A stretch of DNA of 64,000 nt, from assembly GCF_014199335.1 (NCBI RefSeq), contig NZ_JACIJI010000002.1, positions 124,001 to 188,000 on the forward strand. Reading direction: 5' to 3'. Position numbers and translations under genes: made by a program. Within the stretch, counting starts at the first letter, position 1, and every line of letters starts with the position of its first letter. The notes under the pieces are model-generated. The model was not told the DNA's origin. It saw nothing but the letters and a program-made list of their open reading frames with translations, and did not search any database. Of the stretch, positions 48,839 to 58,951 are shown one piece after another. Source of the stretch: Stakelama sediminis (lineage in GTDB: Bacteria > Pseudomonadota > Alphaproteobacteria > Sphingomonadales > Sphingomonadaceae).

Positions 48839-48867
48839 TTTATGTTCCATTAATGTTCCCATGTCAA
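48839..48867 (-). promoter_or_regulatory. LexA-controlled promoter (GTTC-N7-GTTC SOS box)
   Basis: Minus-strand -35 TTGACA (complement of 48862-48867) and -10 CATAAA (complement of 48839-48844) are 17 bases apart. GTTC at 48844-48847 and GTTC at 48855-48858 are separated by seven bases, the alphaproteobacterial SOS box, and occupy the spacer and edge of the -10. LexA bound here would block polymerase. Confidence 0.7.
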
Positions 48868-48994
48868 CACTTGAACCAATCAACTTTTTCGGCTACCGGC
48901 GCAACTTCAATTCCACATGGGAAGCACCATAACCCGGTGCCCCGGTTTCGGGGTCATCGCTTCCCAGCGGACTAACCGGTAAGGAGATATCCCT

Positions 48995-49816
48995 ATGGCG
49001 GCACCTGTCGTCACCATGCAGCAACTGCTCGAATCGGGCGCGCATTTCGGTCACCAGACCCATCGCTGGAACCCCAAGATGAAGCCGTATATTTTCGGCG
49101 CGCGCAACGGCGTTCACATCATCGATCTGTCGCAGACCGTGCCGCTGTTCGCGCGCGCGCTCGAATTCGTCAATCAGACCGTTGCCCGTGGCGGCAAGGT
49201 GTTGTTCGTCGGCACCAAGCGTCAGGCGCAGGAGCCGATTGCGGACGCGGCGCGTCGTTCGGGTCAGCATTTCGTCAACCATCGCTGGCTGGGTGGAATG
49301 CTCACCAACTGGAAGACGATTTCGGGTTCGATCAAGCGGCTGAAGAATCTGGAAGAGACGCTGAACGGTGACACCAGCGGTTTCACCAAGAAGGAAGTGC
49401 TCAACCTGACGCGTGAGCGCGACAAGCTGGAACTGTCGCTGGGCGGTATCCGCGACATGGGCGGCATCCCCGACATCATGTTCGTGATCGACGCCAACAA
49501 GGAAGAACTGGCGATCAAGGAAGCCAACACGCTTGGCATTCCGGTCGTTGCCGTGCTCGATACCAATGTCTCGCCCGACGGCATCGCCTTCCCGGTTCCG
49601 GCGAACGATGACGCCAGCCGCGCTATCCGTCTCTATTGCGAAGCGATCGGCATTGCCGCAACCCGCGGCGGTCAGGACGCCGTGGCGGCGTCGGGCGCCG
49701 ATATCGGTGCGATGGCTGAGCCGCCGGCGGAAGCTGCTGCGGTTGAGGCCGAAGCAGCCGCTGCTGCAAGCGAACCTGAAACCGCGAAAGAGGGTGAGCG
49801 TCAGATCGACGCCTGA
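48995..49816 (+). CDS. rpsB: 30S ribosomal protein S2
   Basis: A 273-residue ribosomal protein. [24 protein letters not shown], the [14 protein letters not shown] segment and [13 protein letters not shown] are S2 signatures. An Ala/Glu-rich C-terminal extension ([17 protein letters not shown]) is longer than in E. coli S2. AAGGAGA precedes the ATG at 48995. It is followed by tsf after 88 bases. Confidence 0.97.
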   Translation: MAAPVVTMQQLLESGAHFGHQTHRWNPKMKPYIFGARNGVHIIDLSQTVPLFARALEFVNQTVARGGKVLFVGTKRQAQEPIADAARRSGQHFVNHRWLGGMLTNWKTISGSIKRLKNLEETLNGDTSGFTKKEVLNLTRERDKLELSLGGIRDMGGIPDIMFVIDANKEELAIKEANTLGIPVVAVLDTNVSPDGIAFPVPANDDASRAIRLYCEAIGIAATRGGQDAVAASGADIGAMAEPPAEAAAVEAEAAAAASEPETAKEGERQIDA

Positions 49817-49904
49817 ACCCCGTCGCAAACCTGAAATATGGGCGGGGTAGGGCGCTTGCCTTACGCCGCCCGAACCCATAGCGGGTATAGCAAGGAAGAA
49901 TATC

Positions 49905-50834
49905 ATGGCCCAGATCACTGCCGCTGCGGTAAAGGAACTGCGCGAGCGCTCCGGCGCCGGCATGATGGATTGCAAGAAAGCGTTGAACGAAACCGATGGC
50001 GACCTGGAAGCCGCGGTCGACTGGCTGCGCACCAAGGGGCTGGCGACGGCTGCCAAGAAGTCCAGCCGCACGGCTGCCGAAGGGCTGGTCGGCGTTGCCG
50101 TCGCCGGACCGAAGGGTGCGGCTGTCGAGGTCAATTCCGAAACCGATTTCGTTGCCAAGAACGAGCAGTTCCAGAACTTCGTCAACGAACTGACCCAGAT
50201 CGCGCTGGCCGAGGGTGATGATGTCGAAGCGCTGAAGGGCGCGAAGATGCCATCGGGCAAGACCGTTGAGGAAGCGCTGACCAACAATATCGCGACGATC
50301 GGCGAAAATCAGTCGATCCGCCGCGCGAAGGTGCTGGAAGTGTCGCAGGGCGCGGTCATTCCGTATGTCCACAATGCGGCGGCGCCAGGTCTTGGCAAGA
50401 TCGGCGTGCTGGTCGCGCTGGAATCGGATGCTGGTGTCGACGTGCTGGAGCCGCTGGGCAAGCAGCTTGCGATGCACATCGCGGCGGCCTTCCCGCTGGC
50501 GCTGAACGCCGAAGATCTCGATCCCGAAGTGCTGGAGCGTGAACGCCAGATTGCGACCGAAAAGGCCCAAGACTCCGGTAAGCCTGCTGACATCATCGCT
50601 AAGATGGTCGAAGGTGGCATCAAGAAGTTTGCCAAGGAAAATGCGCTTCTGTCGCAGCTCTTCGTCATGGACAACAAGACGCCGGTTGCCGACGTCGTTG
50701 CCAAGGCGGGCAAGGATGCCGGTACGACGATCACGCTGAAGGACTATGTCCGCTTCCAGCTTGGTGAAGGCATTGAGAAGGAAGAAAGCGACTTCGCCGC
50801 AGAGGTTGCCGCAACCGCCGGTGTGAAAAAGTAA
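49905..50834 (+). CDS. tsf: Elongation factor Ts
   Basis: A 309-residue nucleotide-exchange factor for EF-Tu. The N-terminal [23 protein letters not shown] and [10 protein letters not shown] motifs are standard. It follows rpsB as usual, but pyrH, which commonly comes next, is 20 kb away. A strong terminator follows. Confidence 0.97.
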   Translation: MAQITAAAVKELRERSGAGMMDCKKALNETDGDLEAAVDWLRTKGLATAAKKSSRTAAEGLVGVAVAGPKGAAVEVNSETDFVAKNEQFQNFVNELTQIALAEGDDVEALKGAKMPSGKTVEEALTNNIATIGENQSIRRAKVLEVSQGAVIPYVHNAAAPGLGKIGVLVALESDAGVDVLEPLGKQLAMHIAAAFPLALNAEDLDPEVLERERQIATEKAQDSGKPADIIAKMVEGGIKKFAKENALLSQLFVMDNKTPVADVVAKAGKDAGTTITLKDYVRFQLGEGIEKEESDFAAEVAATAGVKK

Positions 50835-50885
50835 GTCCGGCCTGATCTTCCGCCTTTCAAAAAGGCGGTTCGACAGAATAATACA

Positions 50886-50928
50886 GCCCGCAAAGAACGG
50901 AATAATCCCGTTGTTTGCGGGCTTTTTT
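50886..50928 (+). terminator. Intrinsic terminator of rpsB-tsf
   Basis: GCCCGCAAA (50886-50894) pairs with TTTGCGGGC (50914-50922), with an inner AACGG-CCGTT-type pairing, then six T's at 50923-50928. It lies 51 bases after tsf. Confidence 0.9.
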
Positions 50929-51045
50929 GTGTGTTTCAGGTTATCGTGAGGGGCCGTTTGATCGGATAAAAAGCCTTATGCGCTAAGGGCTTCTTTACCA
51001 CGGGCAGGATAGGACCAACCGCTTCGGGAACGGGAGGTTCATATC

Positions 51046-54000
51046 CTGAAACGATATCTTTCGGCGGAGCGGTCGCCTGCATTCCTGCTGTCCGTCGCAG
51101 CGGTCGCGTTATTGTTCTTTTTTCTGGCCTGGGGCGGGATTGCACTCACCCGCTATCATGCCCGGGTCGCAGCCTTGTGGCTTCCCAACGCTATCCTGCT
51201 GGCGGCTATGCTGCGGAGAAAAGGGCCGACGCGCTTCGATTATCTGGTGACATGTTTTTCGGCGAACGTGGTCGCTTCTTTGATCACATCGAGCCACTGG
51301 CATGTCGCCATTCTGCTGAGCATGACAAACATGCTGGAAGTTATGCTTGTCTGCGGTACGGTGCGGTGGCTCGGCATCAGTCAGCCAAGAATGCATAAAC
51401 TGGATGATCTTGGCAAGTTGATTGGCGTTTCGGTACTTGCTTCGTTTGTTTCCGCTACTTGCGCGGCGCTTGTCCTTCACTCGGTTCGAGACGGAGGGTC
51501 TTATCAGATATGGTTGTCCTGGCTCGCTGCGGACGGTTTAGGATTATTGCTGGGAACGCCGATTGCCCTTGTTACGATTGATGCCTGGCGGCGCAGGCGT
51601 AAACCGACATCTGAAGAAGTGACTCAGGGGCTGATGCTGATCGGCGGAACCTTGGTCGTCAGCCTGACAGTGTTTCTGCAACCCCATTTCCCGTTACTCT
51701 TCATTGCTTCTTCGATGGTTGTCCTTGCCGCGTTTCGCAGTGGCATTACCGGAACTGCTCTGGCGGTCACGATCCTGTCCGCAGTGGCGGCTGTTGCGAC
51801 CATGTTCGATATGGGACCGCTGGTACTTATAAAAGGGGACTTGCAGCGCCTGATAATCCTTCAGATTTTTCTGGCGACGAGTTTTCTTACCGGGTTGCCG
51901 GTAGCCGCGGCGCTTGCCGGCAAGGCCGCTATGCGGCGTCAGTTGCGGGAGAGCCGGGATTTTGCTCAGTCTATTCTGAGCAATATGCGGGAGGTTGTTT
52001 TTCGCACGGATTCCGTCGGGAGATGGATTTTCCTGAATCCGGCCTGGTCCGCCATGACAGGGTATTCGATCGAGCATAGCCTTGGCCACCAGACTACCGA
52101 ATTACTTCACATGGACGATTTCCGAGCCGCGAAAAAGATTTATCCGAAAATCGTATCCGGAGAAATTTCCGAGTGTCTGCTGGAACAATGTTTTAAAAAT
52201 GCCACCGGAGAATGGCGATATATTGAGACAAGCATCAAGCGTCTTGTCGATGATGACGGTCATTTCGCCGGAACCACAGGCAATATCCGCGATGTCACCG
52301 ACCAGCGACTGGCGAAAGAGGCGTTGCAGGATAGCGAGCGCCGCTATCAGGCGCTGACCAACCTGGCTCCCGCGGGAATCTTTCGAACGGATGCCCACGG
52401 TGCCTGCACCTTCGTCAATCCGGCATGGCTGCATCAGTGCGGGCTCCAACAAGAAGAGGCATTGGGCCAAGGCTGGGCGACGGCGTTACACCCGGAAGAC
52501 AGGGACAGGGTCTTGTCGGAATGGGTAGAGGCAGTTGCAGAATGCCGATCTTATCAGGGCGAATTTCGCTGGATTCGGTCGGGTGGGGAATGCATCTGGG
52601 TCGATGCGATTGCTGAACCGGAACTCGATTCCAGCGGGCGGCTGGTTGGTTTTACCGGCGTCACCATGGACATGACCCGGCGCAAGCAGATGACAATGGA
52701 ACTGGAAGAGGCTCGCCTTTGCGCGGAAGCGGCGACGCGTGCGAAGTCTGAATTTCTGGCGAATATGAGCCATGAAATCCGCACCCCGATGAACGGCGTT
52801 ATCGGTTTCGCCGATTTGCTGGTCGCAGCGGATCTGGATGAGCGTCAGCATCGCTACGCCACGATGATCGCCGATTCGGGACGGTCGATGATGGAGTTGC
52901 TCAACGACATTCTGGATATGTCGAAGATCGAAGCCGGTCAGATGGTCATCGCCGAAGATCGTGTCGATCTGAAGAAAAAACTGCAGTCGTGCATCGAACT
53001 GATGGAGCCACAGGCGAAGCAGAAAGATCTGGCGCTGGTGCTTCGCATCGATCCGTCTTTGCCGAGCCATATCAAGGGTGATCCGCTGCGTATTCGGCAG
53101 ATTGTCCAGAATCTGCTTGGCAATGCCGTCAAGTTCACGGATCTGGGCGAAGTGCGCATCAATGTCCGTGGTGTCGAGACCGATGGCGTCATGAGACTGC
53201 GTATCGATGTGAGCGACACCGGTATCGGTATCGCTCCCGAGCGGATTGAAGCGATTTTTCAGCAATTTGCGCAAGCCGATACGTCAACCGCACGACGCTA
53301 TGGCGGGACCGGCCTGGGGCTGACGATCAGCAACCGTCTCGCCCGGTTAATGGATGGCGAACTGACGGTCGTCAGTCGCGAAGGAGAGGGGTCGACGTTC
53401 ACACTGACGCTTCCGCTGCGACCGGCTGACGCGTTGGCGATGGATGAAGCTGATAAGGATGCGCTGGATCGTCCGGATGTTTCAGCGAAAACCGCACGCA
53501 TTCTGGTGGCGGAAGACCATGACATCAATCAGGCACTGATCCTGGCGATGTGCGAGCGGGCAGGGCTGGATGCGGATATCGCGGAAAATGGCAGGCAGGC
53601 GATCCGCATGGTCCGGCGGGCGGCCTATATCGGCAAACCCTATGCGCTGGTGTTGATGGACATGCAGATGCCCGATGTCGACGGGATCGAGGCGACCCGG
53701 CAGTTACGCAAGACCGGCTTTGATGCAGAGCGGCTGCCGATTGTCGCGCTGACGGCCAATGCGTTTCCTGAGGATGTCGAACGCTGTCTGAAGGCGGGGA
53801 TGCAGGCCCATCTGACCAAGCCGATTGCGTTTGATCGCCTGTTGTCCACCGTATCGCGCTGGGTGCGTCAGCAACAGCCTGACGCCGCAGAGCAAAGTCG
53901 GGTTCAGGGCGGTATCGAGGCATTACGAGCCAGCTTCGTTGAGCGTAAAAAGATTGCGTTTGACCGTATCGATGCAGCATTGCGCGCGGAGCGTTTGCAA

Positions 54001-54183
54001 CAGGCGGATATCCGCGAAATCTGCGAATTACTGCATAAGCTGGCCGGGACTGCCGGATTTTTCGGAGAGGGGGAGCTTGGCGAACGGGCAAGCGTGCTGG
54101 AACATGCTTTGCTGAAGCAGGGTGATGCCGAATGGAAAGCAACGCTGGTCGAGGGGGTTGGCAAATTGGGGTTGGCCGCATAA
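51046..54183 (+). CDS. Hybrid sensor histidine kinase (MASE1-PAS-PAS-HisKA-HATPase-REC-Hpt)
   Basis: A 1045-residue membrane phosphorelay protein if the CTG at 51046 starts it. A MASE1-like integral sensor (about eight helices, to residue 290) is followed by two PAS domains, HisKA with FLANMSHEIRTPMNG (His576), the ATPase (NLLGNAVKF, DTGIGI, GGTGLGL), a receiver with the phospho-acceptor in VLMDMQMPD (Asp872) and an Hpt domain with LLHKLAGTAGFFG (His997). No ATG, GTG or TTG lies in frame between the stop at 51010 and a TTG at 51112 that would remove half of the first helix; CTG 51046 has GGGAGG with eight bases of spacing. The receiver gene downstream may take its phosphate. Confidence 0.88.
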   Translation: MKRYLSAERSPAFLLSVAAVALLFFFLAWGGIALTRYHARVAALWLPNAILLAAMLRRKGPTRFDYLVTCFSANVVASLITSSHWHVAILLSMTNMLEVMLVCGTVRWLGISQPRMHKLDDLGKLIGVSVLASFVSATCAALVLHSVRDGGSYQIWLSWLAADGLGLLLGTPIALVTIDAWRRRRKPTSEEVTQGLMLIGGTLVVSLTVFLQPHFPLLFIASSMVVLAAFRSGITGTALAVTILSAVAAVATMFDMGPLVLIKGDLQRLIILQIFLATSFLTGLPVAAALAGKAAMRRQLRESRDFAQSILSNMREVVFRTDSVGRWIFLNPAWSAMTGYSIEHSLGHQTTELLHMDDFRAAKKIYPKIVSGEISECLLEQCFKNATGEWRYIETSIKRLVDDDGHFAGTTGNIRDVTDQRLAKEALQDSERRYQALTNLAPAGIFRTDAHGACTFVNPAWLHQCGLQQEEALGQGWATALHPEDRDRVLSEWVEAVAECRSYQGEFRWIRSGGECIWVDAIAEPELDSSGRLVGFTGVTMDMTRRKQMTMELEEARLCAEAATRAKSEFLANMSHEIRTPMNGVIGFADLLVAADLDERQHRYATMIADSGRSMMELLNDILDMSKIEAGQMVIAEDRVDLKKKLQSCIELMEPQAKQKDLALVLRIDPSLPSHIKGDPLRIRQIVQNLLGNAVKFTDLGEVRINVRGVETDGVMRLRIDVSDTGIGIAPERIEAIFQQFAQADTSTARRYGGTGLGLTISNRLARLMDGELTVVSREGEGSTFTLTLPLRPADALAMDEADKDALDRPDVSAKTARILVAEDHDINQALILAMCERAGLDADIAENGRQAIRMVRRAAYIGKPYALVLMDMQMPDVDGIEATRQLRKTGFDAERLPIVALTANAFPEDVERCLKAGMQAHLTKPIAFDRLLSTVSRWVRQQQPDAAEQSRVQGGIEALRASFVERKKIAFDRIDAALRAERLQQADIREICELLHKLAGTAGFFGEGELGERASVLEHALLKQGDAEWKATLVEGVGKLGLAA

Positions 54184-54320
54184 AGAGCATCTCGCTCGAT
54201 ACTGTCCTCAGCAGTTTGACCGCTTTTTGCGCGATCCGGGTTTTTCAGGGGGTGTGTGCGTAATCCGACCGGTATGGCCTGGCGCCATGCCGTCCTGTTC
54301 CTGTGACTGGGAGAGTATGT

Positions 54321-54710
54321 TTGGCACGTATCGTACTGATCGACGATGATCCGATGATTCATGACCTTGTCGGGCTTTCGCTGGACCAAAAGCATAGTGT
54401 GAAGGCTGTTGCGGAAGGGGAGGATGCCATTGAGGCTATCCATACCGTGCAACCCGATCTCATCATTCTCGACTGCGCGTTGCCCGACCTGCCGGGGAAC
54501 GTCATTCTTTCTGATATTCGCGGGTCTGAACTGTTGAAAACCATTCCCGTCCTGGTGCTGACCGCCCGGCGCAGCGAATGGCATCGCCGCGCCATGCTCG
54601 ATCTTGGTGCCGACGATTATATTTCCAAACCCTTCGATCCCGCGGAATTCGCCGGACGCGTGGACGCACTGCTGCAAAAAGGCAGTGCCGGAACGTCCGG
54701 CACCATGTGA
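54321..54710 (+). CDS. Stand-alone response regulator receiver
   Basis: A 129-residue receiver domain with no output domain. The acidic pair is in IVLIDDDPM, the phospho-acceptor Asp in LIILDCALPDLPG, and the switch residues in VLVLTARRS and ISKPFDP. The TTG start at 54321 has GGGAG upstream and gives the common MARIVLIDDDP beginning; a GTG at 54303 is an alternative. It follows the hybrid kinase and probably accepts phosphate from its Hpt domain. Confidence 0.88.
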   Translation: MARIVLIDDDPMIHDLVGLSLDQKHSVKAVAEGEDAIEAIHTVQPDLIILDCALPDLPGNVILSDIRGSELLKTIPVLVLTARRSEWHRRAMLDLGADDYISKPFDPAEFAGRVDALLQKGSAGTSGTM

Positions 54711-54716
54711 TCGGTT

Positions 54717-56306
54717 TTAGGCTGCCGCGCGCCGCCGCTCGGCCATTTCCGCATTCAGCATTTCCGCCAGCAGGAACGCCAGTTCCAGACTCTGCCCGGC
54801 ATTCAGGCGGGGATCGCAATGGGTGTGATAGCGGTCCGTGAGTGCCTGTTCGGTGACATCGACCGCGCCGCCGGTGCATTCAGTGACGTTCTGACCCGTC
54901 ATTTCGGCGTGGATGCCGCCTGCGAAGCTTCCTTCGGCCCGATGGACGGCGAAGAATGATCGGACCTCGGCAAGGATACGATCGAACGGACGCGTCTTGA
55001 TGCCGGCAGCGGTCTTGATGACGTTGCCGTGCATGGGATCGCAACTCCACACCACCGGATGCCCTTCGCGCTGCACCGCGCGGATCAGGGACGGCAGATG
55101 TTTCTCCACCTGATCGTGCCCGAAGCGGGTGATGAGGGTCATGCGGCCCGGCGTGCGGTTCGGATTGAGCGTATCGAGCAGCCGGATCAGCACATCGGGT
55201 TCGAGGCTCGGTCCGCATTTCAGGCCCAGCGGATTGCCGATGCCGCGCAGGAATTCGACATGCGCCGATCCCTCAAAGCGCGTGCGGTCGCCGATCCACA
55301 CCATATGCGCTGAGGTGTCGTACCAGTCGCCGGTCAGTGAATCCTGCCGCGTCAGTGCCTGCTCATACGGGAGCAGCAACGCCTCATGGCTGGTATAGAA
55401 TTGCGTTGCCTGAAGCTGGGGGACGCTGTCCGCGTCGATGCCGCAGGCTTCCATGAACTCCAGCGCCTCACCGATCCGGTCGGCCATCTCGCCATATTTC
55501 TTGGTCCACGGGCTGCGTCCCATGAAGTCGTGGGTCCAGCGATGAACCTGATGCAGGTTGGCATAGCCGCCATTGGCAAAGGCGCGCAGCAGGTTGAGCG
55601 TCGCCGCCGATTGCGAATAGGCACGGATCATCCGCTCCGGATCGGGCGCACGCCCTTCGGCGGTGAAAGCGATGTCATTGACGATATCGCCACGATAGCT
55701 GGGCAATTCCACATCGCCCTGCTTTTCCATGGCCGCAGAGCGGGGCTTGGCGAATTGTCCCGCCATGCGTCCGACCTTCACCGTCGGCAGCTTGGAGGCG
55801 AAGGTCAGCACCACCGCCATTTGCAGGATCACGCGAAACGTGTCGCGGATATTGTTGGGGTGAAATTCCGCGAAGGATTCCGCGCAATCGCCCCCCTGCA
55901 ACAGGAATGCTTTGCCCGCCGCCACCTGTGCCAGATCGGCGGTCAGGTTGCGTGCTTCACCCGCGAAAACCAGTGGTGGGAAGCTGCCGAGCTGAGCGGT
56001 CGCGCGGGTGAGGGCGTCAGCATCGGGATAGTCGGGAAGTTGCCGTGCTTCGGCCTGTGTCCAGCTATCGGGGGTCCAGGCGGCCATGTTCTTCTCCAGA
56101 TTGCGGATATCGAGATACCAGTCCGCGTGATGCGCGATACCGTTCGCCGCGATCTGATTGACCACGGCGGCATGGGCACGCTTGCCATCTTCTTCCCAGC
56201 CCTGAACGGTGCTGCCCGGCGTATCGAACCATGCGCCGAACGCCGCGCGAGAAAGTCGGCGTTCTTCGCGGAAGCGTCTGATCTTCGATCCTGCGAGTGT
56301 TGTCAT
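54717..56306 (-). CDS. aroG: Class II DAHP synthase with N-terminal helix-turn-helix extension
   Basis: A 529-residue protein. From Met74 (MAAWTPDSW) it is a normal class II 3-deoxy-7-phosphoheptulonate synthase, the first shikimate enzyme, with [22 protein letters not shown] and WSCDPMHGN metal and substrate motifs. Residues 7-52 ([34 protein letters not shown]) look like an XRE-type HTH domain, unusual in this family. The frame runs through without a stop. The internal ATG at 56087 has its own GGAG, so the short enzyme alone could also be made. The extension may be a regulatory fusion or a separate small gene that lost its stop. Confidence 0.85.
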   Translation of the reverse strand: MTTLAGSKIRRFREERRLSRAAFGAWFDTPGSTVQGWEEDGKRAHAAVVNQIAANGIAHHADWYLDIRNLEKNMAAWTPDSWTQAEARQLPDYPDADALTRATAQLGSFPPLVFAGEARNLTADLAQVAAGKAFLLQGGDCAESFAEFHPNNIRDTFRVILQMAVVLTFASKLPTVKVGRMAGQFAKPRSAAMEKQGDVELPSYRGDIVNDIAFTAEGRAPDPERMIRAYSQSAATLNLLRAFANGGYANLHQVHRWTHDFMGRSPWTKKYGEMADRIGEALEFMEACGIDADSVPQLQATQFYTSHEALLLPYEQALTRQDSLTGDWYDTSAHMVWIGDRTRFEGSAHVEFLRGIGNPLGLKCGPSLEPDVLIRLLDTLNPNRTPGRMTLITRFGHDQVEKHLPSLIRAVQREGHPVVWSCDPMHGNVIKTAAGIKTRPFDRILAEVRSFFAVHRAEGSFAGGIHAEMTGQNVTECTGGAVDVTEQALTDRYHTHCDPRLNAGQSLELAFLLAEMLNAEMAERRRAAA

Positions 56307-56379
56307 ACGCGCCCCTTACCCGATCAGGGTAAGGACTTGCAACCCTATTTGGGTAAATCACCGCAATCGCACTATTCGA

Positions 56380-57315
56380 TCAGTATCCCCGACCCAGATC
56401 GACGACATTTTCAAGTGTTCGACCGTTCAGAAAAGCATCGAGATTCCTGAGGAAAAGCGCGGCACCGTTCTGGTACATGGTGGACTGGCTGCGGCCCGAC
56501 AGATGCATCGTCATGATGACGTTATGCGCCGACCACAGCTTGTCCATTTCGGGCAGGGGTTCAGGCGTCACCGTATCGAGAAAGGCACCGCCGATGCGAT
56601 ATTTGTTAAGCGCAGTCACCAGCGCGTTCTGATCGACGAGCGACCCGCGCGCCACATTGACCAGCCAGGCCGTCGGCTTCATCGCCGTGAGTTCGTCCTC
56701 ACCAATGATGGTTTCGGTTTCCGGTGTGGCGGGGGCCGACAGGATTACCCAGTCGAATTCCGGAAGCCGTTCCCGCCACTGGTCGGGCGTCAAGGTTCCG
56801 TCCCGGCCGGAACGGGTTACCCCGGTAACATCCACCCCGAAAACACGCAGTCTTTCAGCGATCAGCCGCCCGATCGTACCGTACCCGATGACCAGCGCGC
56901 TGCTGCCCGTAAGTTCCATCGTCCCCGGCGGCTTGGTGGTCCATTCATGCCCGTCCGCCAGCCGCACCACCTCGTCGAAGCGCTTGGCGGCAACCAATAT
57001 GCCCATGACGGCATATTCCGCTATTGCCGAAGAATTGAAGCCCGTGCCGTTGGTCAGTACGGTTCCGCGTTGCTGCAACAGGTCGGTATCGAACGCGTCG
57101 ATGCCGGCGCGAATGGTGAACAGCCATTGCAGCTTCTCACCCATCGCAGCGACTTCTCGCGTACTGCTGACGCGCTGAAGGTCGAGCCAGCCGATATCGG
57201 CATCACCGACATGTGCTTCGGCTTCTTCCCGGTTCTGAAACCAGACAATGTCCAGACCGTCGGGCAGCTTATCCTCGATCAGCGGACGGGCGAGCGCGGG
57301 CAACAAGGCTTTCAT
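56380..57315 (-). CDS. D-2-hydroxyacid dehydrogenase family protein
   Basis: A 311-residue NAD-dependent reductase of the D-2-hydroxyacid family. VIGYGTIGRLIAERLRVFG binds the cofactor; the catalytic Arg lies in NVARGSLVDQN, the Glu in DTVTPEPLPE and the His in MTMHLSGRS. It is shorter and more divergent than the one at 21.6 kb, closer to the GhrA-like branch. The ATG at 57315 begins MKALLPAL; upstream extension lacks a ribosome binding site. Substrate unknown. Confidence 0.85.
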   Translation of the reverse strand: MKALLPALARPLIEDKLPDGLDIVWFQNREEAEAHVGDADIGWLDLQRVSSTREVAAMGEKLQWLFTIRAGIDAFDTDLLQQRGTVLTNGTGFNSSAIAEYAVMGILVAAKRFDEVVRLADGHEWTTKPPGTMELTGSSALVIGYGTIGRLIAERLRVFGVDVTGVTRSGRDGTLTPDQWRERLPEFDWVILSAPATPETETIIGEDELTAMKPTAWLVNVARGSLVDQNALVTALNKYRIGGAFLDTVTPEPLPEMDKLWSAHNVIMTMHLSGRSQSTMYQNGAALFLRNLDAFLNGRTLENVVDLGRGY

Positions 57316-57383
57316 GGCGTCATCGCTGCCACGAACCGTGCCCGGTTGCAAATGCAGTTCGGTTAATTCGTCAGGCTATGGCG

Positions 57384-58844
57384 TCAGCTCAGCGCCGGTT
57401 TCCAGTCCCAGCCGAGCGAATCGCCGTCCATCACCTCGACCCCCGACGCGGACAGTTCGTCGCGGATCGCGTCGGACCGGGCGAAATCCTTTGCCGCCCG
57501 TGCCTCCTTGCGTTCGGTCAGGCGGGTTTCGATCTGCTCTGCGGTCAGGACGGCATCAACGGGCCGGACGCGCAGATCGCTACGATCAAGCGTGCCCAGG
57601 TTCAGACCCAGCACTGCGTCGAATTCGCCGAGCGTCGCCAGTCGATCGGCGGGCGACAGTTTCTTGTCGGCCAGCATGGTGTCGAGCACCGGCAATGCAC
57701 GCGGCGTGTTGAGATCGTCCGAAACCGCTTCGTCGAGCTGGTCGCGATAATGCTCCGCGACCTGTCCCTCACCATCCGCGCGTGCCTTCAACTGACTGAC
57801 GGTCATCACCAGCCGCTTCAGCCGGGTCAGGGCCGCCGCCAGATTGTCGGTGCTGAATTCCAGTTCGCTGCGATACTGCGCCGACAGGCACATCAGGCGA
57901 TAGGCAAGCGGATGTACGCCCGCGTCGATCAGCGATTGCAGCGTCGTGAACCCGCCCTTCGACTTCGACATCTTGCCGCTTCGATCGACGAGGAAATTAT
58001 TGTGCATCCAGAAATGCGCGCCGGTGAAGCCCTTCGGCATATTCGCGCATCCGCACACCGACTCTTCATAGGCCTGATTCTGCGCGATTTCGTTGGGGTG
58101 ATGAATCTCGCGATGATCGATGCCGCCCGTATGGATATCGAACGGCAGGCCCAGATATTTGGCGCTCATCACCGAGCATTCGAGGTGCCAGCCGGGCGCG
58201 CCCTTGCCCCAGGGGCTGTCCCATTCCATCTGGCGCTGTTCGCCGGGGGAGGATTTGCGCCAGATCGCGAAGTCCTGCGGATGGCGCTTTCCTGCCACCG
58301 GGTCGATCCGCCCTTCGGCAGCGTCGTCGGCAGTCCCTGCCAGACGGCCATAATCGGGCACGGTGGTGCTGTCGAAATACAGGCCGCTATCGAGTTCATA
58401 GCAATGTTCGGGCGCGATCTGCTTCGCAAAGTCGATCATTTCGGCGATGTGATCGGTCGCCACGGACCAGCGCGACGGTTCGCGGATATTGAGGTCGCGG
58501 ATATTTTGTTTGAACGCCGCAGTGTAATGGGCGGCAATATCCCAGATGCTTTGCTGTTTCGCGCGTGCGGCGGCTTCCATCTTGTCGTCACCGGCATCGG
58601 CGTCGGACGTCAGATGCCCGACATCGGTGATGTTGATGACATGGGTGAGAGCGTAGCCCTTCCAGCTCAGCACGCGGCTCAGCGTGTCGGTAAAGACATA
58701 GGCACGCAGATTGCCGAGATGTGCGTAATTATAGACGGTCGGCCCGCAGGAATAGACGCGGACGCCCTTTTGCGCGTCGAGCGGCTCGAAGCGCTCAAGG
58801 CTGCGGGTGAGGCTGTTATAGAATGTAAGCGGTGCGCCATGCAT
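57384..58844 (-). CDS. cysS: Cysteine-tRNA ligase
   Basis: A 486-residue class I synthetase. VYSCGPTVYNYAHLGNLRAYV carries the first zinc Cys and the HIGH-like motif, and RSGKMSKSKGGF the KMSKS loop. The C-terminal DALR and tail region end in SLGWDWKPALS. It lies between a hydroxyacid dehydrogenase and the autotransporter gene, all on the minus strand, without tight overlap. Confidence 0.97.
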   Translation of the reverse strand: MHGAPLTFYNSLTRSLERFEPLDAQKGVRVYSCGPTVYNYAHLGNLRAYVFTDTLSRVLSWKGYALTHVINITDVGHLTSDADAGDDKMEAAARAKQQSIWDIAAHYTAAFKQNIRDLNIREPSRWSVATDHIAEMIDFAKQIAPEHCYELDSGLYFDSTTVPDYGRLAGTADDAAEGRIDPVAGKRHPQDFAIWRKSSPGEQRQMEWDSPWGKGAPGWHLECSVMSAKYLGLPFDIHTGGIDHREIHHPNEIAQNQAYEESVCGCANMPKGFTGAHFWMHNNFLVDRSGKMSKSKGGFTTLQSLIDAGVHPLAYRLMCLSAQYRSELEFSTDNLAAALTRLKRLVMTVSQLKARADGEGQVAEHYRDQLDEAVSDDLNTPRALPVLDTMLADKKLSPADRLATLGEFDAVLGLNLGTLDRSDLRVRPVDAVLTAEQIETRLTERKEARAAKDFARSDAIRDELSASGVEVMDGDSLGWDWKPALS

Positions 58845-58887
58845 GGCCGCGGCCTTTAGCGTGAAGCCGGGCGCGCAGGCAATGCGA

Positions 58888-58929
58888 TAAAGGAAAAACG
58901 GGTCGCCCCCGGTTGGGACCGACCCGTTT
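58888..58929 (-). terminator. Intrinsic terminator of the autotransporter gene
   Basis: AAACGGGTCG (58896-58905) pairs perfectly with CGACCCGTTT (58920-58929) and on the minus strand runs into TTCCTTTATC. It lies 23 bases past the autotransporter stop and separates it from cysS. Confidence 0.8.
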
Positions 58930-58951
58930 CCCTGCTCACCCTGTCAAGCGA

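Noticed and set aside
51112..54183. TTG at 51112 as start of the hybrid kinase
   Set aside because: It has no ribosome binding site and would cut the first MASE1 helix in half; the CTG at 51046 fits better.
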